Assembly: GCA_008015155.1 (NCBI GenBank)
Contig: SSFA01000013.1
Location: forward strand, 86,995 to 150,994
Length of the DNA stretch: 64,000 nucleotides
Direction of reading: 5' to 3'
Source of the DNA: Thiothrix sp.
GTDB lineage: Bacteria; Pseudomonadota; Gammaproteobacteria; Thiotrichales; Thiotrichaceae
The notes beneath the pieces were generated by a model. The model searched no databases. It saw only the letters and a list, made by a program, of their open reading frames with translations, and was not told the DNA's origin. Position numbers and translations under genes: made by a program. Positions 42,728-53,003 of the stretch are shown here, one piece after another; within the stretch, counting starts at the first letter, position 1, and each line of letters begins with the position of its first letter.

Positions 42728-44137
42728 TTAGTTCAACGGCTCAGATGAAGACGCTAAGGATTCTCTGCTGGCTGCTTTGGCTGTTGGCAAAGCATTAGCG
42801 GTTAAGGCATACCAATCCAGATGACGAGTCGCTAACATTAAAGCGGCCAAGACGGCAAAAATCAGCAAGCTTCCCATCAAAAGGGCATTATCTTCGGCCT
42901 GCAAAATTACATAAAGTACCGCATATAAACTCAACAAACCTCCACCTAATAACAAGCCTAATTTGCGACTATGCAAAATTGCCCCAAAGTACAAGGTCAA
43001 TAAGCTGGTACTGGCTAGGGCTGCAATGAGATAAGCCCAAGCAAAATCAATATGCTCGGATAAAGAAATCAACAGCAAATAAAATACGGTTAGAGCTAAA
43101 CCCACCAAGAAATACTGAATAGGGTGAATACGTAATTGCTTTAATAACTCGAACATAATCAGTACAGTAAAGGTCAAAAGAATAAACAAGACGGCATATT
43201 TAATACTACGCTCAGATTGCTGATACATATCAACTGGCTGTAGTAATTCAAAACCCACTGAACGATTCAGCAAGGCATCGCATTGATTTGCACGGCACTG
43301 TTCCAAAGCTGCATTGACATTGTAGGAAAAGGAAGAAGCGCGCCAGTGTGCACTGAAACCTTGATCATTGATGGAGCGCTCTTCGGGGAGTAGTTCACCA
43401 TTGAATTTAGGATGTGCCCAATCTGCGACTAAACGCACATCAGAATTTTCGGCAAGCATGGCAAAATTCATCGCGCTCATACCCCGTAATTGTAGGTCAA
43501 AATTAAAGGCAAACTCTTGAGCGGGTATTGTGCTGAAATCAGGAATTTTTACATGCATCCCGGCGGCTGCATTCGGTAGATTGGTACCCGGATTAAACGC
43601 AAGCTTCTGCTGATTCCAAAGCAGTTCAGGAGGTGCGGCAATACCGCGTTGGTCGCGCACTAATACCGAAACATAGGGGCTATATAACTGCAGCTGATCA
43701 TTTTTATGCTCATTGATTAAGTCAACTAAAGCTTGAGTTTGAAACCGGCCTGAGACTTGTAGACTGCTATTATAGATCGGTACTGCATAAATCCCCCGAT
43801 AGCGGGTTTCGCTATCGAGTTTGGTTTGAACCTCTAATTGCTTGGGAATCATAATTAAGCGGTTATCGACAGTTTGAGCTTTGACGACTTCCCGGGTTGT
43901 CCCATCTTTTTCAGTAATCGTTTCCTTGAGATTGACCGTCAGCGTATAAGGTACAATCAGTAAAGGGCCAGCTAGTACTTGTGAGCCGGGCCAGCTTTGT
44001 TCAATGCTGCTATAGGCTTCAGCCCGCCAACTGGCTCTTTCACTCACCAAGCCCATTAAAGAGGCCTGTGGAATAAAAAGCACAATGATTAGGATAAAAA
44101 TAATGAAAAGTTTTAGGGCTAAACGATAGTTTTGCAT
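42728..44137 (-). CDS. creD: CreD-like inner membrane protein
   Basis: The 469-residue protein has a first membrane helix at about 8-28, a large periplasmic domain (ERASWRAEAYSSIEQSWPGSQ, GAPPELLWN-like segments, AMNFAMLAENSDV) and six hydrophobic helices in the last 170 residues. This matches CreD, the product of the CreBC regulon that affects envelope stability and colicin tolerance. No creBC genes are adjacent. Confidence 0.93.
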   Translation of the reverse strand: MQNYRLALKLFIIFILIIVLFIPQASLMGLVSERASWRAEAYSSIEQSWPGSQVLAGPLLIVPYTLTVNLKETITEKDGTTREVVKAQTVDNRLIMIPKQLEVQTKLDSETRYRGIYAVPIYNSSLQVSGRFQTQALVDLINEHKNDQLQLYSPYVSVLVRDQRGIAAPPELLWNQQKLAFNPGTNLPNAAAGMHVKIPDFSTIPAQEFAFNFDLQLRGMSAMNFAMLAENSDVRLVADWAHPKFNGELLPEERSINDQGFSAHWRASSFSYNVNAALEQCRANQCDALLNRSVGFELLQPVDMYQQSERSIKYAVLFILLTFTVLIMFELLKQLRIHPIQYFLVGLALTVFYLLLISLSEHIDFAWAYLIAALASTSLLTLYFGAILHSRKLGLLLGGGLLSLYAVLYVILQAEDNALLMGSLLIFAVLAALMLATRHLDWYALTANALPTAKAASRESLASSSEPLN

Positions 44138-44334
44138 GACTATACTCCTTATACATTGCGTTTTAGCTTAAGCAATGACCATGCAAAATTAGGGTGAAAG
44201 GATTTGGAATTTATGCGTAAGTGTTTGCAAATCCTGTGCAGACCTTAGCATGTCGTAGTTTTGCAACAGGTAGCTTCTTTTCCAGCTGATTTTCTGTTAC
44301 TTTTGTACAGTATCCAATTGGAGGAGGAATAACG

Positions 44335-45735
44335 ATGATAAAGCTACCTGCCAGACATTTACTGGCTGTATCAATAACCTTTGCTCTCAGTACCACTGCT
44401 CACGCTGCCGGTTTTGCTCTCGGCTCACAAGCAGGTTCAGGTCATGGTAATGCTTTTGCCGGAGCTGCGGTTACTATCGAAGACGCTTCAGCGGTGTGGT
44501 TTAACCCCGCTGGTATGACTGAATTGACGGGTAATAACCTAAGCGTCGCAGGTCATGTGATTGCCCCTAAAGCGAAATTCACTGATAAAGGCTCATGGGT
44601 GAACCCTGCATTGACTGGTGGTAATATCGATCTTGCTATCGAAACACTCACCGGCCGCAATGATGATGGTGGCAACCCCGCTCCCATCCCAAATGCTTAT
44701 ATCACCCGTAGTTTCGGTGAGCAGCTTAGTGCCGGTATCGGTATCAATGTGCCTTTTGGTCTAGGTACCAAATATGAAGAGGATTGGATCGGGCGCTACA
44801 ATGCGCTTGAGTCAGCCATTCAAACTATCAATATTAACCCCTCTATTGCTTATAAACTGAATGATCAGTGGAGCGTAGGTGCTGGGGCTAACGTGCAATA
44901 TATGCATGTGGAACTGCAAAGTGCGATTGATTCTTCTGCCACCTGTCGCAGTATTGCAGCAGCTGCTAATAATGGAGACCTCTTAGCGCAATGCTTGGCT
45001 CGCTTGCCAACTCTGAGTAATGCAGCTACCGATAGTAAAGCCACTATCAGTGGTTCTGATGTTTCCTTAGGCTTCAATGCTGGTGTGCTTTATAAGCACG
45101 ATGACAAGACACGGCTTGGCCTAAGTTATCGCTCTAAGATCGACCATAATCTTGAAGGCGATGTGAAATACGATATTAATGCTGGCCTACAGCCTATCAT
45201 TGCTGCTACAGGTTTAACCCGCTTTAATAACGCCGATGTCGTCGCAGAGGCTAATTTACCCTCTACTGTTTCCATGTCAGTCGGGCATAAACTCAATGAT
45301 CGTACTGAATTGTTAGCTGATTTTAGCCGCACCAATTGGAGCAGTTTCCAAAGCTTAACGGTTAAGAAAGCGGATGATGGTAGCTTAGTCACAGATGTGC
45401 CGCAAAAGTGGAAAGATGTAAACCGCTTCGCAGTGGGCGCGAACTATCAATACAATGATCGTATCAAATTGCGTGGCGGCGTAGCGGTTGATAAAACACC
45501 CGTGCCGAGTGTTAAATTACGTACCCCACGCACCCCTGATACTGATCGCACTTGGCTATCAGTAGGTGGTAATTATACTTTGAATAAAACCATGAGTATT
45601 GATTTAGGCTATACCCATATTTTCATGGATGAAACCCCCATTGATAATACGAGCACAGATAACGGCTATGCGATACGCGGTGTCTATGACTCTAGTGCTG
45701 ATATTATCAGTGCACAATTCAATATGTCATTTTAA
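44335..45735 (+). CDS. fadL: FadL-type outer-membrane transporter
   Basis: The signal peptide ends TTAHA. The mature protein starts AGFALGSQAGSGHGNAFAGA, as usual for FadL, and has the NPAGMTEL hatch segment. It then alternates beta strands to a terminal phenylalanine (SAQFNMSF). FadL imports long-chain fatty acids or hydrophobic compounds. A GGAGGA site precedes the ATG. A lipase gene starts 12 bases after the stop, which fits fatty-acid release and uptake together. Confidence 0.93.
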   Translation: MIKLPARHLLAVSITFALSTTAHAAGFALGSQAGSGHGNAFAGAAVTIEDASAVWFNPAGMTELTGNNLSVAGHVIAPKAKFTDKGSWVNPALTGGNIDLAIETLTGRNDDGGNPAPIPNAYITRSFGEQLSAGIGINVPFGLGTKYEEDWIGRYNALESAIQTININPSIAYKLNDQWSVGAGANVQYMHVELQSAIDSSATCRSIAAAANNGDLLAQCLARLPTLSNAATDSKATISGSDVSLGFNAGVLYKHDDKTRLGLSYRSKIDHNLEGDVKYDINAGLQPIIAATGLTRFNNADVVAEANLPSTVSMSVGHKLNDRTELLADFSRTNWSSFQSLTVKKADDGSLVTDVPQKWKDVNRFAVGANYQYNDRIKLRGGVAVDKTPVPSVKLRTPRTPDTDRTWLSVGGNYTLNKTMSIDLGYTHIFMDETPIDNTSTDNGYAIRGVYDSSADIISAQFNMSF

Positions 45736-45747
45736 GAGGGCCTAAAC

Positions 45748-47760
45748 ATGATTAAACGTAAAAGCTTAGCCTTCTGTTTAGCAGTAGCTTTAGGCTTATC
45801 CAGTTACAACGCGCTAGCTTATGATTTTGATGCTAGCCAAGCCGATGCGCAAAATAACTATAGCCCAGCACTTGCACCTTTGTTTGACCCTGCCAATGGC
45901 ATTATTCCAAGTACCAATGATTTACTCTTTCGGGGTAGTACAGATGGCACTTTGAATATTCCCACCACTAATCTGCCAGCCGCACAATTGCCACTGTATG
46001 ATGCACTGAACTCTTTAGATGGGTTTGCACTGACTGCACCGATTACTGCCGCTTTTAGCAATGTCATGGATGCGTCCACTGTTAAAATCGGTAGTAGTGT
46101 ATATGTGTATGAAGTCAAAAAAGACCTCGCCACCGGTGCTGTACAGAGTATTGAAAAGGAATTAACCGCAGCCGATATTTTCGCTACCACGACAGCAGAT
46201 GGTAAAACTTTAGTATTAGTACCGCTTAAACCTTTAAGCGAAAGCACCAGTTATATGGTGGTACTCACGAATAGTATTAAAGATAAAGCAGGGAAAACCG
46301 CCGCTAGTTCATCCAGCTATCTGCTGGCTAAAGCGACTCAATCCTTAGCGGGTACGCCTTATGCTGCCTTAGAACCGCTGCGCCAATTAATTGGTACTCA
46401 AGAAGCAGCGGCAGTCGCTAAAGGTGTCGCCAAAGCACGGATTATTTTGAGTTGGACTTTTACGACTCAATCAGTAACGCCGGTACTACAAGCTGCAGTC
46501 TCTCAAGCGAAAGCGGGCAAAATGCTGATCTCACCCGCATTAGGTACTACCCAGACTTTCTCTAGTAGTTTACGGGGCAAAGCCAATGTGCATATTGGTA
46601 GCTTAGCACTACCTTATTACCTCAAAGCTAAAGCGCCATTAACGAGTTATTGGCAAGGTACGGGCAATAGTAATCTTACCCGTTATAATCCTGCACCGAA
46701 GCGCCAAAGTACACAAACCGTGCCCGTGTTAATGAGTGTGCCGAATGCGACTTCCTTAGCCGGTGCCACACCGCCTGCTAAAGGTTGGCCAGTTATTATC
46801 TTCCAACACGGCATTACTCGTAGTCGCTTAGATATGCTTGCCATTGCTGACACAATGGCGGATGCAGGTTTTGCCGTGGTCGCCATTGATCTGCCTTTGC
46901 ATGGCATTACAGACTCGACTAACCCACTAAAAGCAGATCTCAACCCGGCTTTCGCTAACGATGTTGAGCGTACTTTCAACTTAGATTTACGCAATAACAG
47001 CACCGGCGCTACGGGTGCGGATGGCATGATTGATAGCTCCGGCTCTTATTTTATCAATCTGACCAGTCTACGCACGTCGCGGGATAATATCCGTCAAGGG
47101 ATGTCTGATTTAACTGTCTTGCGCAAAAGCTTAGCAGGCATGCAAAGCGCCAGCGCTATTCCATTAGATACTAGTAAAGTCGGTTTTGTTGGTATCTCGC
47201 TAGGCTCTATAGTGGGTACTGGCTATTTGAGTCAAGAGGCTAAAGCGACACCAGCTACCCTAGCCGTTCCCGGAGGTGGTATTGCTCGCTTGTTAGATGG
47301 CTCAGAAACTTTTGGCCCCGCAATTCAACAAGGCTTAGCGGCCAGTGGTATCGTCAAAGGTACTAGTGCTTACGATACTTTTATGGCTGTTGCTCAATGG
47401 GTGATTGACCCGGCTGATCCAATTGTTTTAGGCCAGAAAGCGGCTGCTAAGCATCCCATTCATATGATGGAAGTAGTGGGTGTGAATGGTGTCGGTAGCG
47501 ATAAAGTGATTCCTAATCGGGTGGCTGGTGCTCCCTTATCAGGTACTGAGCCTTTGATTAGTATCATGGGCTTAAAATCGATTACTCAAACCGGCACACC
47601 GGATGGAGTCGTCCGCTTTACTGAAGGTGCTCATGGTTCACTGTTAGATCCAACGAGTTCCTTAGCAGCTACTACCGAAATGCAAGCTGAAACCGCCGTG
47701 TTCCAAGCGAAACGTGGCACTGCTATTCCTGTCTTTAACCCAGCAGTCGTTCAGCAATAA
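45748..47760 (+). CDS. Secreted VolA/Pla-1-type lipase
   Basis: A signal peptide (ends NALA) is followed by the bacterial virulence-factor lipase N-terminal domain (FDASQADAQNNYSPALAPLFD, then NIPTTNLPA...). An Ig-like part with LKPLSESTSYMVVLTNSIKD follows. The alpha/beta-hydrolase domain has FQHGITRS as oxyanion loop, GFVGISLGSIVGTGYL with the nucleophile serine, and EGAHGSLLDP with the catalytic histidine. It resembles surface lysophospholipases such as VolA that feed fatty acids to FadL, and the gene follows fadL directly. The terminator is at 47784. Confidence 0.88.
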   Translation: MIKRKSLAFCLAVALGLSSYNALAYDFDASQADAQNNYSPALAPLFDPANGIIPSTNDLLFRGSTDGTLNIPTTNLPAAQLPLYDALNSLDGFALTAPITAAFSNVMDASTVKIGSSVYVYEVKKDLATGAVQSIEKELTAADIFATTTADGKTLVLVPLKPLSESTSYMVVLTNSIKDKAGKTAASSSSYLLAKATQSLAGTPYAALEPLRQLIGTQEAAAVAKGVAKARIILSWTFTTQSVTPVLQAAVSQAKAGKMLISPALGTTQTFSSSLRGKANVHIGSLALPYYLKAKAPLTSYWQGTGNSNLTRYNPAPKRQSTQTVPVLMSVPNATSLAGATPPAKGWPVIIFQHGITRSRLDMLAIADTMADAGFAVVAIDLPLHGITDSTNPLKADLNPAFANDVERTFNLDLRNNSTGATGADGMIDSSGSYFINLTSLRTSRDNIRQGMSDLTVLRKSLAGMQSASAIPLDTSKVGFVGISLGSIVGTGYLSQEAKATPATLAVPGGGIARLLDGSETFGPAIQQGLAASGIVKGTSAYDTFMAVAQWVIDPADPIVLGQKAAAKHPIHMMEVVGVNGVGSDKVIPNRVAGAPLSGTEPLISIMGLKSITQTGTPDGVVRFTEGAHGSLLDPTSSLAATTEMQAETAVFQAKRGTAIPVFNPAVVQQ

Positions 47761-47783
47761 GCCTAATTATTTTGGTCTTGTTT

Positions 47784-47815
47784 AGCCCTTTTACTTGATG
47801 TGAAAGGGCTTTTTT
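47784..47815 (+). terminator. Intrinsic terminator after the lipase gene
   Basis: AGCCCTTT (47784-47791) pairs with AAAGGGCT (47803-47810), followed by five T residues. It closes the fadL-lipase operon before ruvB. Confidence 0.85.
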
Positions 47816-47892
47816 CTATGCGAAATCCGAGGATGTGTTTTCAAGCTGCTTTTGCTATGGTGTAGGGCTAATAGGCTCTTTGGAATAGTTAA

Positions 47893-48954
47893 ATGTCCGA
47901 AAACAATCGCATGATTTCCCCCACTGGCTCGCGTGAAGAAGAGTATGTGGATGAGCATATTCGTCCGCGTCGCCTCAAGGATTATATCGGTCAGCCGGTG
48001 GTGCGTGAGCAAATGGAGATTTTCATCGGCGCTGCTCGAGCACGCGGGGATGCACTAGATCATACGTTGATCTTTGGCCCACCCGGTCTTGGAAAAACAA
48101 CTTTGTCCAATATCATTGCTCAAGAAATGGGCGCGAATCTGCGGCAAACCTCTGGGCCGGTCTTAGAAAAAGCTGGTGATTTAGCCGCCTTGCTCACCAA
48201 TCTTGAACCGCATGATGTGCTCTTCATTGATGAAATTCATCGTCTCAGCCCGATGGTTGAAGAGATTCTCTATCCAGCGATGGAAGATTTTCAGCTCGAT
48301 ATTATGATCGGTGAAGGCCCTGCCGCCCGCTCGATTAAACTTGATCTACCCCCCTTCACGCTCGTTGGTGCGACTACCCGAGCTGGCTTATTGACCTCGC
48401 CCTTACGGGATCGCTTCGGTATTGTGCAGCGCTTGGAATTCTATAATGTGGATGATCTGGCTTATATTGTAGGGCGCGCTGCTACTATCTTAAATGTACC
48501 CATGGAAGAAGGTGGCGCTTATGAAGTCGCTAAACGTTCCCGCGGCACACCGCGTATTGCCAATCGTTTATTGCGACGCGTACGCGATTATGCACAAGTC
48601 AAAGGCGATGGGCGAGTCACTCCTGAGCTAGCTGATCGGGCGCTCAATATGCTGAATGTGGATGATCAAGGCCTAGATCACATGGATCGGCGCTTATTAT
48701 TAGCTATGCTCGAAAAATTTGATGGTGGCCCGGTGGGTGTGGATAGCCTAGCCGCTGCCATTGGTGAAGAACGCGGTACGATTGAAGATGTGTTGGAGCC
48801 TTATTTGATCCAACAAGGCTTTTTAATGCGTACTCCGCGAGGCCGCGTAGCGACTCGGCACACTTGGCAGTATTTCGGGATGTCGATGCCAAGTAGCGCA
48901 CTACAGGAACAAGTCTCATTAAATCTGTTCGATGATCCTGATAACCAAGGCTAA
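47893..48954 (+). CDS. ruvB: Holliday junction DNA helicase RuvB
   Basis: RuvB drives branch migration of Holliday junctions with RuvA. The AAA+ signatures are clear: GPPGLGKTT (Walker A), LFIDEIHRL (Walker B) and [13 protein letters not shown], with the arginine finger and C-terminal winged helix ([22 protein letters not shown]). No ruvA or ruvC is adjacent, an uncommon but known separation. The CPBP gene follows after nine bases. Confidence 0.98.
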   Translation: MSENNRMISPTGSREEEYVDEHIRPRRLKDYIGQPVVREQMEIFIGAARARGDALDHTLIFGPPGLGKTTLSNIIAQEMGANLRQTSGPVLEKAGDLAALLTNLEPHDVLFIDEIHRLSPMVEEILYPAMEDFQLDIMIGEGPAARSIKLDLPPFTLVGATTRAGLLTSPLRDRFGIVQRLEFYNVDDLAYIVGRAATILNVPMEEGGAYEVAKRSRGTPRIANRLLRRVRDYAQVKGDGRVTPELADRALNMLNVDDQGLDHMDRRLLLAMLEKFDGGPVGVDSLAAAIGEERGTIEDVLEPYLIQQGFLMRTPRGRVATRHTWQYFGMSMPSSALQEQVSLNLFDDPDNQG

Positions 48955-48963
48955 GGACTGCGC

Positions 48964-49875
48964 ATGCGCTTGAATCCTTTAGATGAAGTTCCTTCCACTT
49001 GGGTAGTAGGAACTTTTTTCTTTGTACTGTATTTTTTAATTGGGTCTATTTTTGCGCTGATTCAACAGACCCAAGACAATCAGAACCTCTTTACCCCAGG
49101 TGACTTGTTTACGCTTGAAAGTTTAGTCTTTGCGCTGACTTATCCAATTTTAGCCGGATTACTATGGTGGCTCAGCTTCCAACATCGTGAGGAATTAGCT
49201 GAACTCTTACTCAATGTTCCCGCACCTGCAGAAATCCCTCAATATATTTGGCTGGCTATCGGGATGATCATTTCTGCGATGGGCTTAGCCTATTTAATGT
49301 ATTACCCACTGTCTTTTATAGCTCCTGACTTGGTACAGAAATGGTTTTTAGATACCCCGCCGCTACTATACTGGGATGAGCAAGGCCATTATTGGCTAGG
49401 TAATTTTGTTTCTGTTGTAGCAGCAGTGATTTTTGCACCGATTGTGGAAGAGTTTATTTTTCGTGGCTATTTACTCAATCGTTGGACGCTTAAATTAGGC
49501 CCTGTGTATGCCGTACTTCTGTCCTCGGCTTTATTCGCGTTTTTCCATGCTGACATGCTGGGTGCTTTTATATTTGGTGTGTTTCTTTGCTTGCTGTATA
49601 TGAAAACTCGCTCTTTAATTGGCCCCATCATTGTGCATTTTGTGAATAACTTGCTCGCGGTCACGATCGAATGGATGGATCATATGTGGTGGAGTGGCTT
49701 TGCGCCAATGACTATGCAAGATTTTTATGACCAAGCTGGCTGGGGTGTGTTCGGCTTAGTCGTTGGCCTACCTTGGTTATGGTGGTACGCACGGCGGCAT
49801 TTTCTGCCTTTGTCAGATTTAATGCTGGCTCATCAGCAGGGTGGACAAACGCCTAATCATGTTTCTATTGGCTAA
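48964..49875 (+). CDS. CPBP-family intramembrane protease
   Basis: The 303-residue protein has about eight hydrophobic helices. The protease motifs are EEFIFRGYLL (EExxxR), SALFAFFHADML (FxxxH) and IVHFVNNLLAV (HxxxN/D), the CAAX-protease and bacteriocin-processing family signature. Its role is not known; some act in bacteriocin immunity or prenyl protein processing. It is nine bases downstream of ruvB and likely shares its transcript. Confidence 0.92.
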   Translation: MRLNPLDEVPSTWVVGTFFFVLYFLIGSIFALIQQTQDNQNLFTPGDLFTLESLVFALTYPILAGLLWWLSFQHREELAELLLNVPAPAEIPQYIWLAIGMIISAMGLAYLMYYPLSFIAPDLVQKWFLDTPPLLYWDEQGHYWLGNFVSVVAAVIFAPIVEEFIFRGYLLNRWTLKLGPVYAVLLSSALFAFFHADMLGAFIFGVFLCLLYMKTRSLIGPIIVHFVNNLLAVTIEWMDHMWWSGFAPMTMQDFYDQAGWGVFGLVVGLPWLWWYARRHFLPLSDLMLAHQQGGQTPNHVSIG

Positions 49876-50126
49876 GCAGTTAAGTTAATCTGAGGTTGAT
49901 GTCAAACGGCTCCTTTTCACACCCTAGTACCAACTCTTTCAGTTTGTTAAAACTAAAATCCAAATTAGGCTTTTCCCGCTTTATGGATCATGGTTTTAGC
50001 TAAGCTGATTCTTAGCGTATATGTCGCTCTCCTAACATATAGCCGCCAAAAGTGGTCTCAACTCAGTGTTAATAGCGCGGCTATGCGTTTGGTAGCTAGG
50101 CAGTAACTTACTTAAGGAGAAGTGTT

Positions 50127-51374
50127 ATGACTTTTAAACTCATTAATGCACGTTTAAGAGGACGTTCAGGGCTTTTTCAAATTAACATCCAAGACGGCTA
50201 TTTTACGAGTATAGAAAGTCAGACTAATACATTTACACCTACTGAAAAGCACTGGGATGTGGCGGGCAATCTGGTCTGCCCGCCTTTTGTTGAGCCACAT
50301 ATTCATTTAGATGCTACCTTAACTGCTGGCGAACCTGAATGGAATTATAGCGGAACTCTATTTGAGGGTATTGAGCGTTGGGCGCAGCGCAAACCTCTAC
50401 TTAATCGTGAGGATATTCGCTCTCGAGTATTGAAAACCATTGAGTTACTGATTGGTCAAGGTGTGCAATATATCCGTGCCCATACCGATACGACCGATCC
50501 GAGCCTCGTTGGCATTGATACTTTGTGTGAGTTAAGAGATGAGCTGCGCGATACCATAGAGCTACAGATTGTAGCTTTTCCCCAAGATGGGATTTTATCC
50601 TATCCAAATGGAGAGAAACTTCTGGAGGCTGCTTTAGAGCGTGGTGCTGATATAGTGGGTGGGATTCCGCACTTTGAATACACTCGCGAGCTGGCTGAAG
50701 CCTCAATCAAAACGCTAATTCGCTTAGCACTTAAATACAATAAGTCGGTGGATGTGCATTGTGATGAGATAGATGACCCTAATTCACGCTATTTAGAAGT
50801 TCTAGCAGCAGAAGCATTGTTCAATGACTTAGGCGCTAAAGTGACCGCAAGCCATACCACCGCCATGCATTCTTATGATAATGCGTACTGCTCCAAACTA
50901 TTTCGGCTCTTAGCTAAATCAGGTATTAATTTTGTCTCTTGCCCCACTGAAAGTATTCACTTACAAGGACGCTTTGATACTTATCCTAAACGCCGTGGCT
51001 TAACTCGGGTTAAAGAGCTGCATGCAGCCGGTATCAATGTCTGCTTTGGCCAAGACTCTATTTTTGACCCTTGGTATTCGCTGGGCAATGGTAAATTATT
51101 AAGAACCTTAGACTTTGGCTTACATATTTGTCAGATGATGGGTTATCAGGACTTCGCGCATGCCTTAGATTTCATCACGACTAATAGTGCTAAGACCTTG
51201 GGGATCGAAAACTATGGAATAGAACTGGGGAACCCTGCGAATTTTATTATCTTACAAGGAAGCGATGATTATAGTGTTCTACGTAATCAAGCGGATGTCT
51301 TGCTTTCAGTCCGTAAAGGAAACATCCTAATGCAACGAGAGCCCAGCAAAATCCTTATCAATACTCAATGGTAA
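50127..51374 (+). CDS. codA: Cytosine deaminase
   Basis: The 415-residue amidohydrolase is of the CodA type. The metal-binding histidines are at PHIHLDATLTAGEP, VDVHCDEIDDPNSRY and ASHTTAMHSYD, and the catalytic aspartate is in GQDSIFDPWYSLG. It converts cytosine to uracil for pyrimidine salvage. No codB permease gene is adjacent, so import must come from elsewhere. AAGGAG precedes the ATG. Confidence 0.94.
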   Translation: MTFKLINARLRGRSGLFQINIQDGYFTSIESQTNTFTPTEKHWDVAGNLVCPPFVEPHIHLDATLTAGEPEWNYSGTLFEGIERWAQRKPLLNREDIRSRVLKTIELLIGQGVQYIRAHTDTTDPSLVGIDTLCELRDELRDTIELQIVAFPQDGILSYPNGEKLLEAALERGADIVGGIPHFEYTRELAEASIKTLIRLALKYNKSVDVHCDEIDDPNSRYLEVLAAEALFNDLGAKVTASHTTAMHSYDNAYCSKLFRLLAKSGINFVSCPTESIHLQGRFDTYPKRRGLTRVKELHAAGINVCFGQDSIFDPWYSLGNGKLLRTLDFGLHICQMMGYQDFAHALDFITTNSAKTLGIENYGIELGNPANFIILQGSDDYSVLRNQADVLLSVRKGNILMQREPSKILINTQW

Positions 51375-51452
51375 GCATTCGCCATCACAAATTTTTTCTA
51401 AGCGACGTGAATGATATCCTGCGGCAAGGCTCAACTTGGGATGAGTTTTTCA

Positions 51453-51477
51453 AACGCTATTGATTAAAAATAGCGTT
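51453..51477. terminator. Terminator between codA and nfeD-like genes
   Basis: AACGCTAT (51453-51460) pairs with ATAGCGTT (51470-51477); a T-rich stretch lies on either side. It lies between convergent genes and probably works in both directions. Confidence 0.6.
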
Positions 51478-51495
51478 CTTAGTTAAGTACCCTCT

Positions 51496-51930
51496 TTAAA
51501 CAGGCTCCACCAATAAAATAATCCCTTCAACGCCTACCACCTCTACTTGAGTTCCTGCCGGTAGGTCTTTACCACGCACTCGCCAAGTGCTATCCCCAAT
51601 CCGCAGGGAACCGCTACCTTGACTGATCGGTTCATTCAGGACATAACGTTTGCCAATATGGCTTAAAAGGCGATTATTTAATTCGGGTTGAGCCGTCGGT
51701 GGGTCACGGAAAAACCTAGATTTACGCCAAGCGAAGAGGCTTAAAATCGAAGTCGCGCCAAACAGCAACAGCTGCCAGCCTAGGCTTAACTCAGGAAAAA
51801 CCCATAACACTAAACCCGTCAGTGCTGCGCCAAAGCCAAACCACATTAATACAACACCGGACGCAAACATCTCTAAAGTTAACAGGATTGCAGCTAAAAT
51901 CAGCCAATACCAAAATTCAATCGTTATCAT
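51496..51930 (-). CDS. NfeD-family membrane protein
   Basis: The 144-residue protein has three or four N-terminal membrane helices and a C-terminal OB-fold (GKRYVLNEPISQGSGSLRIGDSTWRVRG). NfeD proteins pair with SPFH/stomatin proteins, and here the partner gene at 51933 is directly upstream. The ATG at 51930 follows the QmcA stop; an earlier frame extension is rejected. Confidence 0.92.
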   Translation of the reverse strand: MITIEFWYWLILAAILLTLEMFASGVVLMWFGFGAALTGLVLWVFPELSLGWQLLLFGATSILSLFAWRKSRFFRDPPTAQPELNNRLLSHIGKRYVLNEPISQGSGSLRIGDSTWRVRGKDLPAGTQVEVVGVEGIILLVEPV

Positions 51931-51932
51931 GC

Positions 51933-52811
51933 TTAGTCTTTCTCCCGCATGACTTTCCATAGCTCATTAATACTGCCAATCGACCCCATCAAACCGCTGG
52001 TATCTAAGGGCATAAAGATGGTTTTTTGCTGATTGGAATCGGCAAACTTTCCCAATGCCTCTACATATTTTTGCGCAACGAAATAGTTCAGCGCTTGTAC
52101 ATCGCCTTTAGATACCGCTTCTGAAACCATCTGCGTCGCTTTCGCTTCGGCTAAAGCCTCGCGTTCACGCGCTTCTGCCCGTAAAAAAGCGGCTGATTTA
52201 GCACCTTCTGCTTCGAGGATTTGCGATTGCTTTTTACCTTCGGCTTCAGTGATCTGAGCGCGCTTTTGACGCTCCGCGGTCATTTGCAGATTCATTGCAC
52301 GCACTAACTCAGCGGGTGGCTCAATATCTTTAATTTCAACCCGCAAGACCTTGACCCCCCAAGCATTAGTGGCTTCATCCACAATAGTTAGAACCCGAGC
52401 ACCAATTTCATCGCGCTTACTCAGCAAATGATCTAGTTCCATCGAACCACACACCGAACGCAGATTAGTCATGGTGAGATTTAAAATAGCGTTTTCTAAA
52501 TGGGCAACCTCATAAGTCGCTTTCGCAGGGTCAAAAACTTGATAGAAAACGACACCATCAATACTTACATTGGCATTGTCCGCTGTAATGACTTGTTGCG
52601 GCAAAATATCTAAGACTTGCTCCATCATATTAACCTTGCGGCCAATCCGATAAACAAGAGGAATAATCACGCCTAAACCGGGTTGTAGCGTATAGACATA
52701 GCGGCCAAAGCGCTCCACGGTATAGGCAAAGCCTTGTGGAACCGTCTTGACTCCCATAAAAAATAGAACCACCACCAAGACAAGAATGGCGATAGCGAAA
52801 TATATGAACAT
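51933..52811 (-). CDS. qmcA: SPFH/stomatin-like membrane protein
   Basis: An N-terminal membrane helix is followed by an SPFH domain ([42 protein letters not shown]) and a long Ala/Glu coiled coil ([30 protein letters not shown]), as in QmcA/HflKC-like proteins. These organise membrane microdomains and may regulate FtsH or other proteases. The gene is followed by the nfeD-like partner gene. Confidence 0.93.
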   Translation of the reverse strand: MFIYFAIAILVLVVVLFFMGVKTVPQGFAYTVERFGRYVYTLQPGLGVIIPLVYRIGRKVNMMEQVLDILPQQVITADNANVSIDGVVFYQVFDPAKATYEVAHLENAILNLTMTNLRSVCGSMELDHLLSKRDEIGARVLTIVDEATNAWGVKVLRVEIKDIEPPAELVRAMNLQMTAERQKRAQITEAEGKKQSQILEAEGAKSAAFLRAEAREREALAEAKATQMVSEAVSKGDVQALNYFVAQKYVEALGKFADSNQQKTIFMPLDTSGLMGSIGSINELWKVMREKD

Positions 52812-53003
52812 GTTTCCCTCCTAAGTCTATTGTTTTTATATAGTGAGCTTATTTTTAGAGTATACCATTCCAAAGCCAATAGGCTATTAACCTTGCTATG
52901 CACTATGGAGTGAATACAGCTTATCGGAAAAATTTTGTATTCAGCCTAAAAACAGAAAAGCTGCTGCTATCACTCTGGCTTGCTAGCAAATGGATTGGTT
53001 TAT

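Noticed and set aside
49899..50003. A 34-codon ORF upstream of codA
   Set aside because: It is too short, has no clear ribosome site and resembles no family I know; it could be a gene remnant but this cannot be supported.
51371..51463. A 30-codon open frame after codA ending DEFFKRY
   Set aside because: It has no start codon of its own with a ribosome site; it may be a remnant of a lost gene, but evidence is too thin to annotate.
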